A DNA stretch of 64,000 bases from Salinarimonas chemoclinalis. GTDB lineage: Bacteria > Pseudomonadota > Alphaproteobacteria > Rhizobiales > Beijerinckiaceae. The DNA is taken from the NCBI RefSeq assembly GCF_041514305.1, contig NZ_JBGMWH010000015.1, positions 25,486 through 89,485 of the forward strand, read 5' to 3'. How positions within the stretch are numbered: the stretch's first letter is position 1; the number at the start of each line of letters is the position of its first letter. This document shows positions 1 to 7,678 of this stretch, piece after piece. The position numbers were made by a program, and so were the translations under genes. The notes beneath the pieces are model-generated. The model was not told the origin of the DNA. It saw only the letters and a list, made by a program, of their open reading frames with translations, and did no database searches.

Positions 1-34
1 GGCGTCGCGAACGTCTCCCGAGGTCGTGCCCGGC

Positions 35-700
35 TCAGGCGACCCCGTCGGCCACGCGATAGGCGCCCTGCGTCTTCGCCGCGATCTCGTCGAGGGTGAC
101 TCCCTCGGCGAGCTCGACCAGCGTCATGCCGCCGTCGCCGTGCTTGTCGATGGCGAAGACGCCGAGATCGGTGATCACCATGTCGACGACGCGGGTGCCG
201 GTGAGCGGCAGGTCGCAGGCCTCCAGGAGCTTGGGCGCCTCCGAGCCGTCCTTGCCCTTGGCGACGTGCTCCATGACGACGACGACCTTCTTCACGCCGG
301 CGACGAGGTCCATGGCGCCGCCCATGCCCTTGACCATCTTGCCCGGAATCATCCAGTTGGCGAGGTCGCCGTTCCGGGCCACCTGCATGGCGCCCAGGAT
401 GGACAGGTCGATGTGGCCGCCGCGGATCATCGCGAACGAGTCGGCGGAGGAGAAGTAGCTCGTCGTCGGCAGCTCGGTGATCGTCTGCTTGCCGGCATTG
501 ATCAGGTCGGCGTCCTCCTCGCCTTCGTAGGGGAACGGGCCCATGCCGAGCATGCCGTTCTCGCTCTGCAGCTGAACGGTCATCCCCTCGGGGATGTAGT
601 TCGACACCAGCGTGGGGATGCCGATGCCGAGATTGACGTAGAAGCCGTCGCGCAGCTCACGGGCGGCACGCGCGGCCATCTGCTCACGGGTCCAGGGCAT
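35..700 (-). CDS. scoB: 3-oxoacid CoA-transferase subunit B (SCOT type)
   Basis: This is the beta subunit of succinyl-CoA:3-ketoacid (acetoacetate) CoA transferase, which moves CoA from succinyl-CoA to acetoacetate in the cytosol. The 221-residue length is normal for the split bacterial enzyme. The SENGMLG motif near residue 47 carries the family's catalytic glutamate, which forms the glutamyl-CoA thioester. It begins 15 bases after the subunit A stop, with GGGAGG just upstream of the ATG, so the two form an operon. A 3-oxoadipate CoA transferase is the alternative; the SCOT-like A subunit favours acetoacetate. Confidence 0.93.
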   Translation of the reverse strand: MPWTREQMAARAARELRDGFYVNLGIGIPTLVSNYIPEGMTVQLQSENGMLGMGPFPYEGEEDADLINAGKQTITELPTTSYFSSADSFAMIRGGHIDLSILGAMQVARNGDLANWMIPGKMVKGMGGAMDLVAGVKKVVVVMEHVAKGKDGSEAPKLLEACDLPLTGTRVVDMVITDLGVFAIDKHGDGGMTLVELAEGVTLDEIAAKTQGAYRVADGVA

Positions 701-715
701 GGTCTGTCGCCTCCC

Positions 716-1420
716 TCAAGCCGCCCGCGGGCGGGTGGTGCGCTGCTCGATGTGCTTCTTGGCGTTCGGCACGTGGATGATCCGCTGCACGAAGATGCCG
801 GGCGTGTGAACCTGGTCCGGGTCCATGTCCTTGGGCTCGACGAGGTGCTCGACCTCGGCGACGGTCGCCTCGGCGGCGGTGGCCATCATCGGGTTGAAGT
901 TGCGCGCGGTCTTCCGGTAGATCAGGTTGCCTTCCGTGTCGCCCTTCCAGGCGTGGACGATGGCGAGGTCGGCGAAGAGGCCGCGCTCCATCACGTAGGT
1001 CTCGCCGTCGAACTCGCGCACCTCCTTGCCCTCGGCGATCAGCGTGCCCACGCCCGTCTTGGTGAAGAAGGCGGGGATGCCCGCGCCGCCCGCGCGGATG
1101 CGCTCGGCGAGCGTGCCCTGCGGGTTGAACTCCAGCTCGAGCTCGCCGGCGAGGTATTGCTGCGCGAAGGTCTTGTTCTCGCCGACGTAGGACGAGATCA
1201 TCTTCCGGATCTGGCGGGTCTCGAGCAGGACGCCGAGCCCGACGCCGTCGACGCCGGCGTTGTTCGAGATCACGGTCAGCCCCTTCACGCCCGAGAGCTC
1301 GATCGCTCCGATCAGCGTCTCGGGAATGCCGCACAGGCCGAAGCCGCCGGCCATGATCGTCATGTCGTCCTTCAACAGCCCCGCGAGCGCCGCCGTCGCG
1401 TCGGGATAGACCTTCTTCAT
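716..1420 (-). CDS. scoA: 3-oxoacid CoA-transferase subunit A (SCOT type)
   Basis: This is the alpha subunit partner of scoB. The 234-residue protein starts MKKVYPD and carries the GGFGLCGIPE glycine-rich segment near residues 25-34 that is typical of family I CoA transferases. The reading frame stays open about 30 codons further upstream, but the ATG at 1420 is preceded by GGAGG at proper spacing and matches the family's usual N-terminus, so I chose it. It is first in a two-gene operon with scoB, consistent with ketone-body or polyhydroxybutyrate-derived acetoacetate use. Confidence 0.93.
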   Translation of the reverse strand: MKKVYPDATAALAGLLKDDMTIMAGGFGLCGIPETLIGAIELSGVKGLTVISNNAGVDGVGLGVLLETRQIRKMISSYVGENKTFAQQYLAGELELEFNPQGTLAERIRAGGAGIPAFFTKTGVGTLIAEGKEVREFDGETYVMERGLFADLAIVHAWKGDTEGNLIYRKTARNFNPMMATAAEATVAEVEHLVEPKDMDPDQVHTPGIFVQRIIHVPNAKKHIEQRTTRPRAA

Positions 1421-1529
1421 GGCCGTCCGCCTCCAGGTTCGGGTTCGCGTCTCCTGTACAGGATCGGTGCGGGGGGAGGCAACGCGTTGCGGTGCACGAT
1501 CACGGCGCACGGCGGTCCGGTCGCTGCGC

Positions 1530-2426
1530 TCACTCCCGCGGCGGCTCTCCTGCGTCGCGCCGGCGCTGGAGCGTGTCGGAGAATGCCGCGGCGAGGATGC
1601 CGGTGGGCATCGCGATGAGGCCGATGCCGACGACCGCCGTCGCGGCGGCCAGCACGCGGCCGAGCGCCGTGACGGGATAGATGTCGCCGTAGCCGACCGT
1701 CGTCAGCGTCGCGACCGACCACCACATCGCCCGGGGAATGCTGCCGAAGGCGTCGGGCTGCACGCCGCTCTCCACGAGGTAGAGGAGCGTGGAGGACAGC
1801 AGGAGCAGGACGAGCGCGGCGGCGCTCGTCACGGCGAGCTCGTAGCGGCGCGCCCGGAGCGCCTCCGAGAGCGCCTCGCCCGCGATGGAGAAGCGGCCCA
1901 GGCGCGCGAGCCGCAGGACGCGTGCGAGGCGAAGGAGCCGCAGGACGACGCCGTTGCCTTCCGCGAGCGGCGCGGTGAGCGAGGCGAGGGCGAGGAGGTC
2001 GACGAGCGCCATCGGCGTCATCGCCCAGCGCAGGCGCCCGATCATGCCGCGATAGCGCGGGTCCTCGCCGGCGCACCAGACCCGGGCGGCGTATTCCAGG
2101 GCGAAGAGGAGCGCGAAGCCGAGCTCGACCGCCCGCAGCAGGCCCTCCCGTCCGGCCGAGACGGCCGGCTCCGTCTCGAGGACGACGAGCGCCGTCGAGG
2201 CGAGGATCAGGGCGACGATGCAGCGGTTGAGCGCGGAGAGGCCGGGCCGCGAGCGGGCCTTCGGGTCGAGCTGACGCGTGAGGGCGGCGCGGAGGGACAC
2301 GGGCGGGGAGGGCGCTCTCGAGAGGGTCGGGGCAGACGAGCCGAGGGAGTCGTCCGGCGCCCGATTCGTCAATCGACGATCGTCCGGCCGTGTGCGTTTC
2401 TCACAGCTCCCTGTACCGATCCCCAC
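1530..2426 (-). CDS. voltage-gated-type potassium channel
   Basis: A single-subunit ion channel of the 6-TM Kv-like type, 298 residues. The selectivity filter TTVGYGD lies at residues 242-248, and a voltage-sensor-like helix with regularly spaced arginines (RLLRLARVLRLARLGR) lies near residues 163-178. Hydrophobic segments begin near residue 68. The first 50 or so residues are polar and may be a cytosolic tail. The start is a GTG preceded by AGGAGGG about 5 bases upstream. That start and its ribosome site lie inside the end of the DUF1127 gene (26-base overlap), so translation is probably coupled. A later GTG at 2300 would remove 42 residues but has no clear ribosome site. It likely shares the SoxR-type promoter at 2680-2710. 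Confidence 0.82.
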   Translation of the reverse strand: MGIGTGSCEKRTRPDDRRLTNRAPDDSLGSSAPTLSRAPSPPVSLRAALTRQLDPKARSRPGLSALNRCIVALILASTALVVLETEPAVSAGREGLLRAVELGFALLFALEYAARVWCAGEDPRYRGMIGRLRWAMTPMALVDLLALASLTAPLAEGNGVVLRLLRLARVLRLARLGRFSIAGEALSEALRARRYELAVTSAAALVLLLLSSTLLYLVESGVQPDAFGSIPRAMWWSVATLTTVGYGDIYPVTALGRVLAAATAVVGIGLIAMPTGILAAAFSDTLQRRRDAGEPPRE

Positions 2427-2646
2427 CGAGTCCCTCCTCTCTGCGCAGGCCGACGTCGCGCAGCAGGCGATCGTCGAGGTGGGCGAGCGAGCGGGCGCTC
2501 AGGCGCGCGGGGCTCGTGGGGCGCACGCCGAGCGCGAGCAGCAATCGAACGAGCGCCCGCCTCAGCAGGAACCAGCGCAGCGGCCAAGCCGACCCGCGGA
2601 CGCGGCGGGAGGGCGGGGGGACGGGGAAGGCGGGGTCGGGACGCAT
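2401..2646 (-). CDS. DUF1127 domain small protein
   Basis: An 81-residue basic protein whose C-terminal half has the DUF1127 signature: a leucine-rich helix followed by LAHLDDRLLRDVGLRRE near residues 54-70, corresponding to the usual LDDrLLrDIGLtR. DUF1127 proteins are small, arginine-rich and often stress- or phosphate-linked; some bind RNA. It is the first gene after the SoxR-type promoter and overlaps the ion channel gene by 26 bases. The ATG at 2646 lies about 27 bases downstream of the predicted transcription start. The pairing with a channel is unusual. Confidence 0.72.
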   Translation of the reverse strand: MRPDPAFPVPPPSRRVRGSAWPLRWFLLRRALVRLLLALGVRPTSPARLSARSLAHLDDRLLRDVGLRREEGLGGDRYREL

Positions 2647-2660
2647 GGGAGCCTCGCGGT

Positions 2661-2689
2661 TTGACGGGGGAGGCTCGCAGGGATAGAAC
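2661..2689 (+). promoter_or_regulatory. soxR promoter overlapping the SoxR operator
   Basis: TTGACG (2661-2666), 17 bases, TAGAAC (2684-2689) forms a sigma70-like promoter reading toward soxR. Its -10 overlaps the left arm of the SoxR palindrome, so SoxR binding should also repress its own gene. Confidence 0.5.
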
Positions 2690-2710
2690 CTCGAGTAATG
2701 TCGAGGTCAA
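2680..2710 (-). promoter_or_regulatory. SoxR-dependent promoter (19-bp spacer) for DUF1127-channel operon
   Basis: On the minus strand there is a -35 TTGACC (2710-2705), exactly 19 bases, then a -10 TATCCC (2685-2680). The overlong 19-bp spacer is diagnostic of MerR-family activation. The spacer contains the inverted repeat ACCTCGA-N6-TCGAGGT (2688-2707), close to known SoxR boxes (CCTCAAG...CTTGAGG). The soxR gene starts on the other side. Transcription would begin near 2673. Confidence 0.8.
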
Positions 2711-2720
2711 GGGGGCGTGC

Positions 2721-3191
2721 ATGGCGGCGCGCATCGATCGGTCGATCCTGCTCGGGCCCGGCGAGGTGGCCCGCCGGGCCGGCGTCGCGGTCTCGACGCT
2801 GCACTTCTACGAGGCGCAGGGGCTGATCGAGTCGATCCGTACGGCCGGAAACCAGCGCCGCTACGCCCGGGACGTGCTGCGGCGGATCGCGATCGTGCGC
2901 GTGGGCCAGCGCGTCGGCATCCCGCTCGCGGAGATCCGTGCGGCCTTCGACGCGCTGCCGGCGCACCGCGCCATCAACGCGGCGGACTGGGCGCGGCTCT
3001 CGTCGGGCTGGCGGGACGAGATCGACGCGCGCATCGCGCTCCTGTCGAAGCTGCGCGACGATCTCTCGGCGTGCATCGGCTGCGGCTGCCTCTCGCTGGA
3101 AGACTGCTCGCTGCGCAACCAGGGCGACCGGCTTTCTCGCGAGGGACCGGGCGCGCATTTCCCGCCGCCGCCGTCCGCTCAGAAGAAGTAG
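2721..3191 (+). CDS. soxR: redox-sensitive MerR-family activator SoxR
   Basis: A 156-residue transcription factor that senses superoxide or redox-cycling compounds through a [2Fe-2S] cluster. The N-terminal MerR winged helix is seen at GEVARRAGVAVSTLHFYEAQGL (about residues 14-35). A dimerisation helix follows. The cluster ligands are Cys118, Cys121, Cys123 and Cys129 in a CX2CXCX5C pattern, exactly the SoxR arrangement. The reading frame extends upstream, but ATG 2721 gives the family-standard N-terminus. A SoxR box lies immediately upstream and faces the DUF1127-channel genes, which are the clear local targets. The last 13 bases overlap the end of the convergent gene. Confidence 0.96.
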   Translation: MAARIDRSILLGPGEVARRAGVAVSTLHFYEAQGLIESIRTAGNQRRYARDVLRRIAIVRVGQRVGIPLAEIRAAFDALPAHRAINAADWARLSSGWRDEIDARIALLSKLRDDLSACIGCGCLSLEDCSLRNQGDRLSREGPGAHFPPPPSAQKK

Positions 3192-3448
3192 GCGACGATC
3201 GCGATGGCCGCTACGACGAAGACCGCCGCCGAGATCAGGCCGAGCCTGCCCATGTAGCGGGCCTGGGCGTTCTCGTCCGGGTTCGGGTCGACGTTGTCGA
3301 TCCGCCCCGGCTCGCGCCGGGCCGGAGCGCCGGACTTGCGGCGCTTCCAGGTCTGGTACGCGCCGAAGGCGATGGCGAGCCCGAGCAGGACCGGCATCAC
3401 GATGATGGTCAAAGACCAGATGAGACCTTGTGCACCGTCGACGTCCAC
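3179..3448 (-). CDS. small hypothetical membrane protein (two TM)
   Basis: An 89-residue protein with a hydrophobic N-terminal segment (about residues 10-31) and a second one at the C-terminus (about 69-89). They are joined by a charged, proline- and arginine-rich linker containing NVDPNPDEN. I do not recognise a named family. It runs convergent to soxR and overlaps its 3' end by 13 bases. No function can be inferred beyond membrane location. Confidence 0.6.
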   Translation of the reverse strand: MDVDGAQGLIWSLTIIVMPVLLGLAIAFGAYQTWKRRKSGAPARREPGRIDNVDPNPDENAQARYMGRLGLISAAVFVVAAIAIVAYFF

Positions 3449-3529
3449 GCGTCATCCTCCTCGTCACGCTACGCTGTCGGGGTCAACAATGGCTCGCGCG
3501 TCACGGTTCCGCAGGGGAGGAGGAGAGGC

Positions 3530-3874
3530 ATGCAGGCGATCATCTTCGAGGTCTGGCCGCGGGACGGCCGGCGCGGCGACTACATGGCGATGGCGGCGGA
3601 GCTGCGCGGCCTGCTCGAGACGATTCCGGGCTTCGTCTCGGTGGAGCGCTTCGAGAGCCTGACCGAGCCCGGCAAGCTGCTCTCGCTGTCCTTCTGGGAG
3701 GACGAGGACGCGATCCGCGCCTGGCGCGAGACCCGCGCCCATCGCGTGGCGCAGGCTCTCGGCCGCTCGACGATGTTCGCCGACTACCGGCTGCGCGTCG
3801 CGGCCGTGTCTCGCGACTACGGGATGACGCGCCGCGACGAGGCACCCACGGACAGCCGGGCGGCGCACGGGTGA
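3530..3874 (+). CDS. antibiotic biosynthesis monooxygenase family protein (HmoA-like)
   Basis: A 114-residue protein with a single ferredoxin-like ABM domain: IIFEVWP at the start, then GFVSVERFES and LSLSFWEDEDAIRAWR near residues 34-72, which is the typical pattern of heme-degrading monooxygenase HmoA relatives. The ATG at 3530 follows a strong GGAGGAGGAG ribosome site. The last 20 residues are polar and variable. Family members include both oxygenases and structural homologues without proven activity, so the reaction is unknown. It is convergent with the acyl-CoA dehydrogenase. Confidence 0.8.
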   Translation: MQAIIFEVWPRDGRRGDYMAMAAELRGLLETIPGFVSVERFESLTEPGKLLSLSFWEDEDAIRAWRETRAHRVAQALGRSTMFADYRLRVAAVSRDYGMTRRDEAPTDSRAAHG

Positions 3875-3906
3875 GCCGGCGCGGGCGCTCGGGCCGGCAG
3901 CGTGGG

Positions 3907-5088
3907 TCAATACGACCGCGGCAGGCCGAGCACGTGCTCGGCGAGGTGCGCGAGGATCAGGTTCGTGGAGATCGGGGCGACCTGGTAGAGGCGCGTCTCG
4001 CGGAACTTGCGCTCGACGTCGTATTCCTCCGCGAAGCCGAAGCCGCCGTGGGTCTGGAGGCAGGCGTCGGCGGCCTCGGACGAGGCTTCGGCTGCGAGCA
4101 TCTTGGCCATGTTCGCCTCCGCCCCGCAGGGCGCGCCCGCCTCGTAGAGCCGTGCGGCCTCGCGCACCATCAGCTCGGCGGCGCGCACGCGGGCGTAGGC
4201 CCGGGCGATGGGGAACTGCACACCCTGGTTCCGGCCGATCGGCCGACCGAAGACCACGCGCTCCCGGGCGTAGGCGCTCGCGGTCTCGACGAACCACTTC
4301 GCGTCGCCGACACACTCCGCGGCGATGAGGATCCGCTCGGCGTTCATGCCGGTGAGGATGTAGCGGAAGCCGCGGCCCTCCTCGCCGATCAGGTTCTCGG
4401 CGGGAACCCGCAACCCGTCGAGGAAGACCTCGGTGGTGGCGTGGTTCATCATCGTGCGGATCGGGCGCAGCGTCAGCCCGCGGCCGAGCGCCTCGCGCAT
4501 GTCGACGAGGAGGACGGAGAGCCCGTCGGTGCGCTTGGCGCAGGCGTCGCGCGGCGTGGTGCGCACGAGGAGGATCATCAGGTCGGAATGCTCGGCGCGG
4601 CTCGTCCAGATCTTCTGGCCGTCGACGACGTAGTGGTCCCCCTCGCGCCGCGCGACCGTGCGCAGCGCGCCGGTGTCGGTGCCAGAGGTCGGCTCGGTGA
4701 CGCCGAAGGCCTGGAGCCGCAGCCGGCCGGCGGCGATCTCCGGCAGCCAGCGCGCCTTCTGCGCCGGCGAGCCGTGCCGCAGCAGCGTGCCCATGACGTA
4801 CATTTGCGCGTGGCAGGCGGCGCCGTTGCCGCCGGAGCGGTGGATCTCCTCGAGTATCGCGGCGGCCGCGGAGAGCGGCAGGCCGACGCCGCCGTGCTCC
4901 TCGGGAATCAGCGCGGCGAGGTAGCCGGCCTCCGTGAGCGCCGCGACGAACGCGGCCGGGTAGCGGCCCTCCCGGTCGAGCGCGCGCCAGTATGCGCCGG
5001 GGAAGCCGGCGCAGAGCCTCGCCACGGCCTCGCGGATCTCGGCATGATCCGCCCGCGCGTGGGCCTCGACCGCCTCGTGGGTCTCCAT
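3907..5088 (-). CDS. acyl-CoA dehydrogenase family protein
   Basis: A 393-residue flavoprotein of the acyl-CoA dehydrogenase fold, which forms a 2,3-double bond in acyl-CoA and passes electrons to ETF. FAD/substrate motifs are visible: FGVTEPTSGTDTG (about 128-140), KIWTSRAEHSD (about 159-169) and GGFGFAEEYDVERKFRE (about 348-364). The segment that normally holds the catalytic Glu (YEGT) reads YQVAPIST here (368-375). A glutamate at 251 (MNAERIL) sits where isovaleryl-CoA and long-chain enzymes keep their base. The ATG at 5088 has AGGAGG upstream; the open frame extends further but with low-complexity sequence. Substrate unknown. Confidence 0.88.
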   Translation of the reverse strand: METHEAVEAHARADHAEIREAVARLCAGFPGAYWRALDREGRYPAAFVAALTEAGYLAALIPEEHGGVGLPLSAAAAILEEIHRSGGNGAACHAQMYVMGTLLRHGSPAQKARWLPEIAAGRLRLQAFGVTEPTSGTDTGALRTVARREGDHYVVDGQKIWTSRAEHSDLMILLVRTTPRDACAKRTDGLSVLLVDMREALGRGLTLRPIRTMMNHATTEVFLDGLRVPAENLIGEEGRGFRYILTGMNAERILIAAECVGDAKWFVETASAYARERVVFGRPIGRNQGVQFPIARAYARVRAAELMVREAARLYEAGAPCGAEANMAKMLAAEASSEAADACLQTHGGFGFAEEYDVERKFRETRLYQVAPISTNLILAHLAEHVLGLPRSY

Positions 5089-5494
5089 CGTCGGTCCTCC
5101 TCGCGCCGTGCCGTCCTGCCCGTCGTAGCGGGTGAGCGGCGTCGCGGGAAGGCGTCGGACCGAGGCAGGGCCCAGACGGCTCTTCCGGTCGAGCGGACGA
5201 GCCGATCGGGAAAAGCGAGCCGATCGGGACGGCGGGCCGATGGGGACGACCACGACGGCATCCGCGCACAGCTCCCCGCGCGCGCAACGCCTTAGCCGAA
5301 CGTCTCAATTACCGATCCTGGAATCTCGTCCATAAAGTGGCGCAGGCTCGGCTACGCGCAAGCGGACCCGGGCAGCCGCGTCGCGCCGGGGAGGTGCGAG
5401 CCGGATGCGAGACCGACGGAACAACGTCGGCACTGAGCGCCGGTTCCTGGGGGTCGCGGTGGGAGAAACGCCAAGCCATGAGGTGGGCGCCGTC
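5089..5494. other. 406-base intergenic region upstream of the symporter operon
   Basis: No convincing gene. It holds a 14-base direct repeat (CGAGCCGATCGGGA at 5198-5211 and 5216-5229). It also holds a weak promoter candidate reading right: TTACCG at 5309-5314, 16 bases, CATAAA at 5331-5336. That would leave a leader of about 150 bases before the DUF4212 gene. Confidence 0.4.
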
Positions 5495-5755
5495 ATGATG
5501 AGCCAAAACGACCGAGATCAAAGCTATTGGAAGGCGAATCTAAGCCTCGTACGCAACTGCCTGATCGTATGGGCGGTGATCGCGTTCGGGTTTTCGATCG
5601 TCTTCCGTCCGCTCCTGTCCGGCATCTCCATCGGGGGAACCGACCTGGGCTTCTGGTTCGCGCAGCAGGGATCGATCATCGTCTTCCTGGCGCTGATCTT
5701 CTACTACGCGTGGCGGATGAACAAGCTCGACCGCGATTTCGGCGTCGAGGAGTGA
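5495..5755 (+). CDS. DUF4212 sodium/solute symporter small subunit
   Basis: An 86-residue membrane protein with two hydrophobic helices (about residues 20-43 and 55-73) and the YWKANLSLVRNCLIVW N-terminal signature of DUF4212. These proteins are almost always encoded directly before a VC_2705-type sodium:solute symporter, as here, and are regarded as its small subunit. The frame is open upstream, but ATG 5495 (MMSQNDRD) matches the family start. The symporter begins 10 bases after the stop. Confidence 0.9.
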   Translation: MMSQNDRDQSYWKANLSLVRNCLIVWAVIAFGFSIVFRPLLSGISIGGTDLGFWFAQQGSIIVFLALIFYYAWRMNKLDRDFGVEE

Positions 5756-5765
5756 GGCGGGGACG

Positions 5766-7541
5766 ATGGAAACGCAAACCCTGATCTACATCGTCGTCGG
5801 CGCGACCTTCGCGCTCTACGTCGGCATCGCCATCTGGGCCCGGGCGGGCTCGACGGGCGAGTTCTACGCCGCCGGCCGCGGCGTCCACCCGGTCACCAAC
5901 GGCATGGCGACGGCCGCGGACTGGATGTCGGCGGCCTCCTTCATCTCGATGGCCGGCCTCATCGCCTTCACCGGCTACGGCAACTCGTCCTTCCTCATGG
6001 GCTGGACGGGCGGCTACGTGCTGCTGGCCATGCTGCTGGCGCCCTACCTGCGCAAGTTCGGCAAGTACACGGTGCCGGAGTTCATCGGCGACCGCTTCTA
6101 CTCGCAGACCGCACGCCTCGTCGCCGTCGTGTGCCTGATCATCATCTCGGTGACCTACGTCATCGGTCAGATGACCGGCGTCGGCGTGACCTTCGCGCGA
6201 TTCCTGCAGGTCGACACCTCGACGGGTCTCTTCATCGGCTCGGCGGTGGTGTTCGTCTACGCGGTCCTCGGCGGCATGAAGGGCATCACCTACACGCAGG
6301 TGGCGCAGTACGTGGTGCTGATCACGGCCTACACGATCCCGGCGATCTTCATCTCGCTCAACCTCACCGGCAACCCCGTGCCTCCGCTCGGCCTGTTCTC
6401 CGAGCACACGGCGTCCGGCCAGCCGCTGCTGCAGCGGCTCGACGAGGTGATCGTCGGCCTCGGCTTCGCGCAGTACACCACGCTGAACACCTCGATGTTC
6501 AACATGGTGCTGTTCACGCTCGCGCTGATGATCGGCACCGCGGGCCTGCCGCACGTCATCATCCGCTTCTTCACCGTGCCGAAGGTCGCCGACGCCCGCT
6601 GGTCCGCCGGCTGGGCGCTCGTCTTCATCGCGATCCTGTACTTCACCGCTCCGTCGGTGGGTGCGATGGCGCGCCTCAATATCGTCGACACGATCCAGAT
6701 AGGGGAGGTCGGCTCGCCCGAGGGCAACCTCGCCTACGAGAACCGTCCGGACTGGTTCCAGACCTGGGAGACCACCGGCCTCCTGCGCTTCGAGGACAAG
6801 AACAACGACGGTCGCATCCAGTACTACAACGACGGCAACGCCGCCTTCGCGGCGCAGGCGCAGGAGTGGGGCTGGGCCGGCAACGAGCTGACCGTCAACC
6901 CGGACATCCTCGTGCTCGCCAACCCGGAGATCGCCAACCTCCCGGGCTGGGTCATCGCGCTCGTCGCGGCGGGCGGCCTCGCGGCCGCGCTCTCCACCGC
7001 GGCGGGTCTCCTGCTCGCGATCTCGTCGGCGATCTCGCACGACGTGCTCAAGAGCGCGGTCATGCCCACCATCTCGGAGAAGGGCGAACTCATGGCCGCG
7101 CGCATCTCGATGGCGGGTGCCATCGTGCTCGCGACATGGCTCGGGCTCAACCCACCGGGCTTCGCGGCGCAGACCGTGGCGCTCGCCTTCGGTCTCGCGG
7201 CGTCCTCGATCTTCCCCGTGCTGATGATGGGCATCTTCTCGAAGCGCATCAACAACCTGGGCGCGATCGCGGGCATGCTCACGGGCATCCTGTCGACCTG
7301 CCTCTACATCTTCACGTACCTGGGCTGGTTCTTCATCCCGGGCACCAACATGATCGCCAACACGCCGGAGAACTGGCTCTTCGGCATCGCCCCGGCCTCG
7401 TTCGGCGTGGTCGGCGCGATCCTCAACTTCGCGGTCGCCTACGGCGTCTCGCGCGCGACCGCCGCTCCCCCGAAGGAGATCCAGGATCTCGTCGAGAGCG
7501 TGCGCATCCCGCGCGGTGCCGGCGGCGCCGTGGCGCACTGA
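5766..7541 (+). CDS. sodium:solute symporter, VC_2705 subfamily (ActP-like)
   Basis: A 591-residue inner-membrane transporter of the SSS family with about 13 hydrophobic helices. The VC_2705 group is related to the acetate permease ActP and is predicted to import short-chain monocarboxylates with Na+; the actual substrate is not shown by sequence. Conserved helix-1/2 sequence GRGVHPVTNGMATAADWMSAASF lies in the first 60 residues, given here only as family evidence. A large hydrophilic loop (about residues 300-375) contains an EF-hand-like DKNNDGRIQYYN at 344-355. It forms an operon with the DUF4212 subunit; regulatory genes follow downstream. Confidence 0.92.
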   Translation: METQTLIYIVVGATFALYVGIAIWARAGSTGEFYAAGRGVHPVTNGMATAADWMSAASFISMAGLIAFTGYGNSSFLMGWTGGYVLLAMLLAPYLRKFGKYTVPEFIGDRFYSQTARLVAVVCLIIISVTYVIGQMTGVGVTFARFLQVDTSTGLFIGSAVVFVYAVLGGMKGITYTQVAQYVVLITAYTIPAIFISLNLTGNPVPPLGLFSEHTASGQPLLQRLDEVIVGLGFAQYTTLNTSMFNMVLFTLALMIGTAGLPHVIIRFFTVPKVADARWSAGWALVFIAILYFTAPSVGAMARLNIVDTIQIGEVGSPEGNLAYENRPDWFQTWETTGLLRFEDKNNDGRIQYYNDGNAAFAAQAQEWGWAGNELTVNPDILVLANPEIANLPGWVIALVAAGGLAAALSTAAGLLLAISSAISHDVLKSAVMPTISEKGELMAARISMAGAIVLATWLGLNPPGFAAQTVALAFGLAASSIFPVLMMGIFSKRINNLGAIAGMLTGILSTCLYIFTYLGWFFIPGTNMIANTPENWLFGIAPASFGVVGAILNFAVAYGVSRATAAPPKEIQDLVESVRIPRGAGGAVAH

Positions 7542-7557
7542 GCCTCACGCTCCGTAC

Positions 7558-7626
7558 GCGTCGCACCCGGGTTGATCTTTCGGGTGCGACGCGGACACTC
7601 TCGCGGAGCCCGCACGCGGGCTCCGC
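7558..7626 (+). terminator. two tandem hairpins after the symporter gene
   Basis: A perfect 12-bp stem (GCGTCGCACCCG at 7558-7569 pairing with 7581-7592, 11-base loop) is followed by an 11-bp stem (GCGGAGCCCGC at 7603-7613 pairing with 7616-7626). There is no T-run. They lie between the symporter and the DUF294 gene and could be a weak terminator or an mRNA-stabilising structure that sets different expression of the two. Confidence 0.6.
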
Positions 7627-7678
7627 ACGCGCATCCGCCCCGCGGATCCGCAGGACACATCGCCAGGAAGACCCGCAG

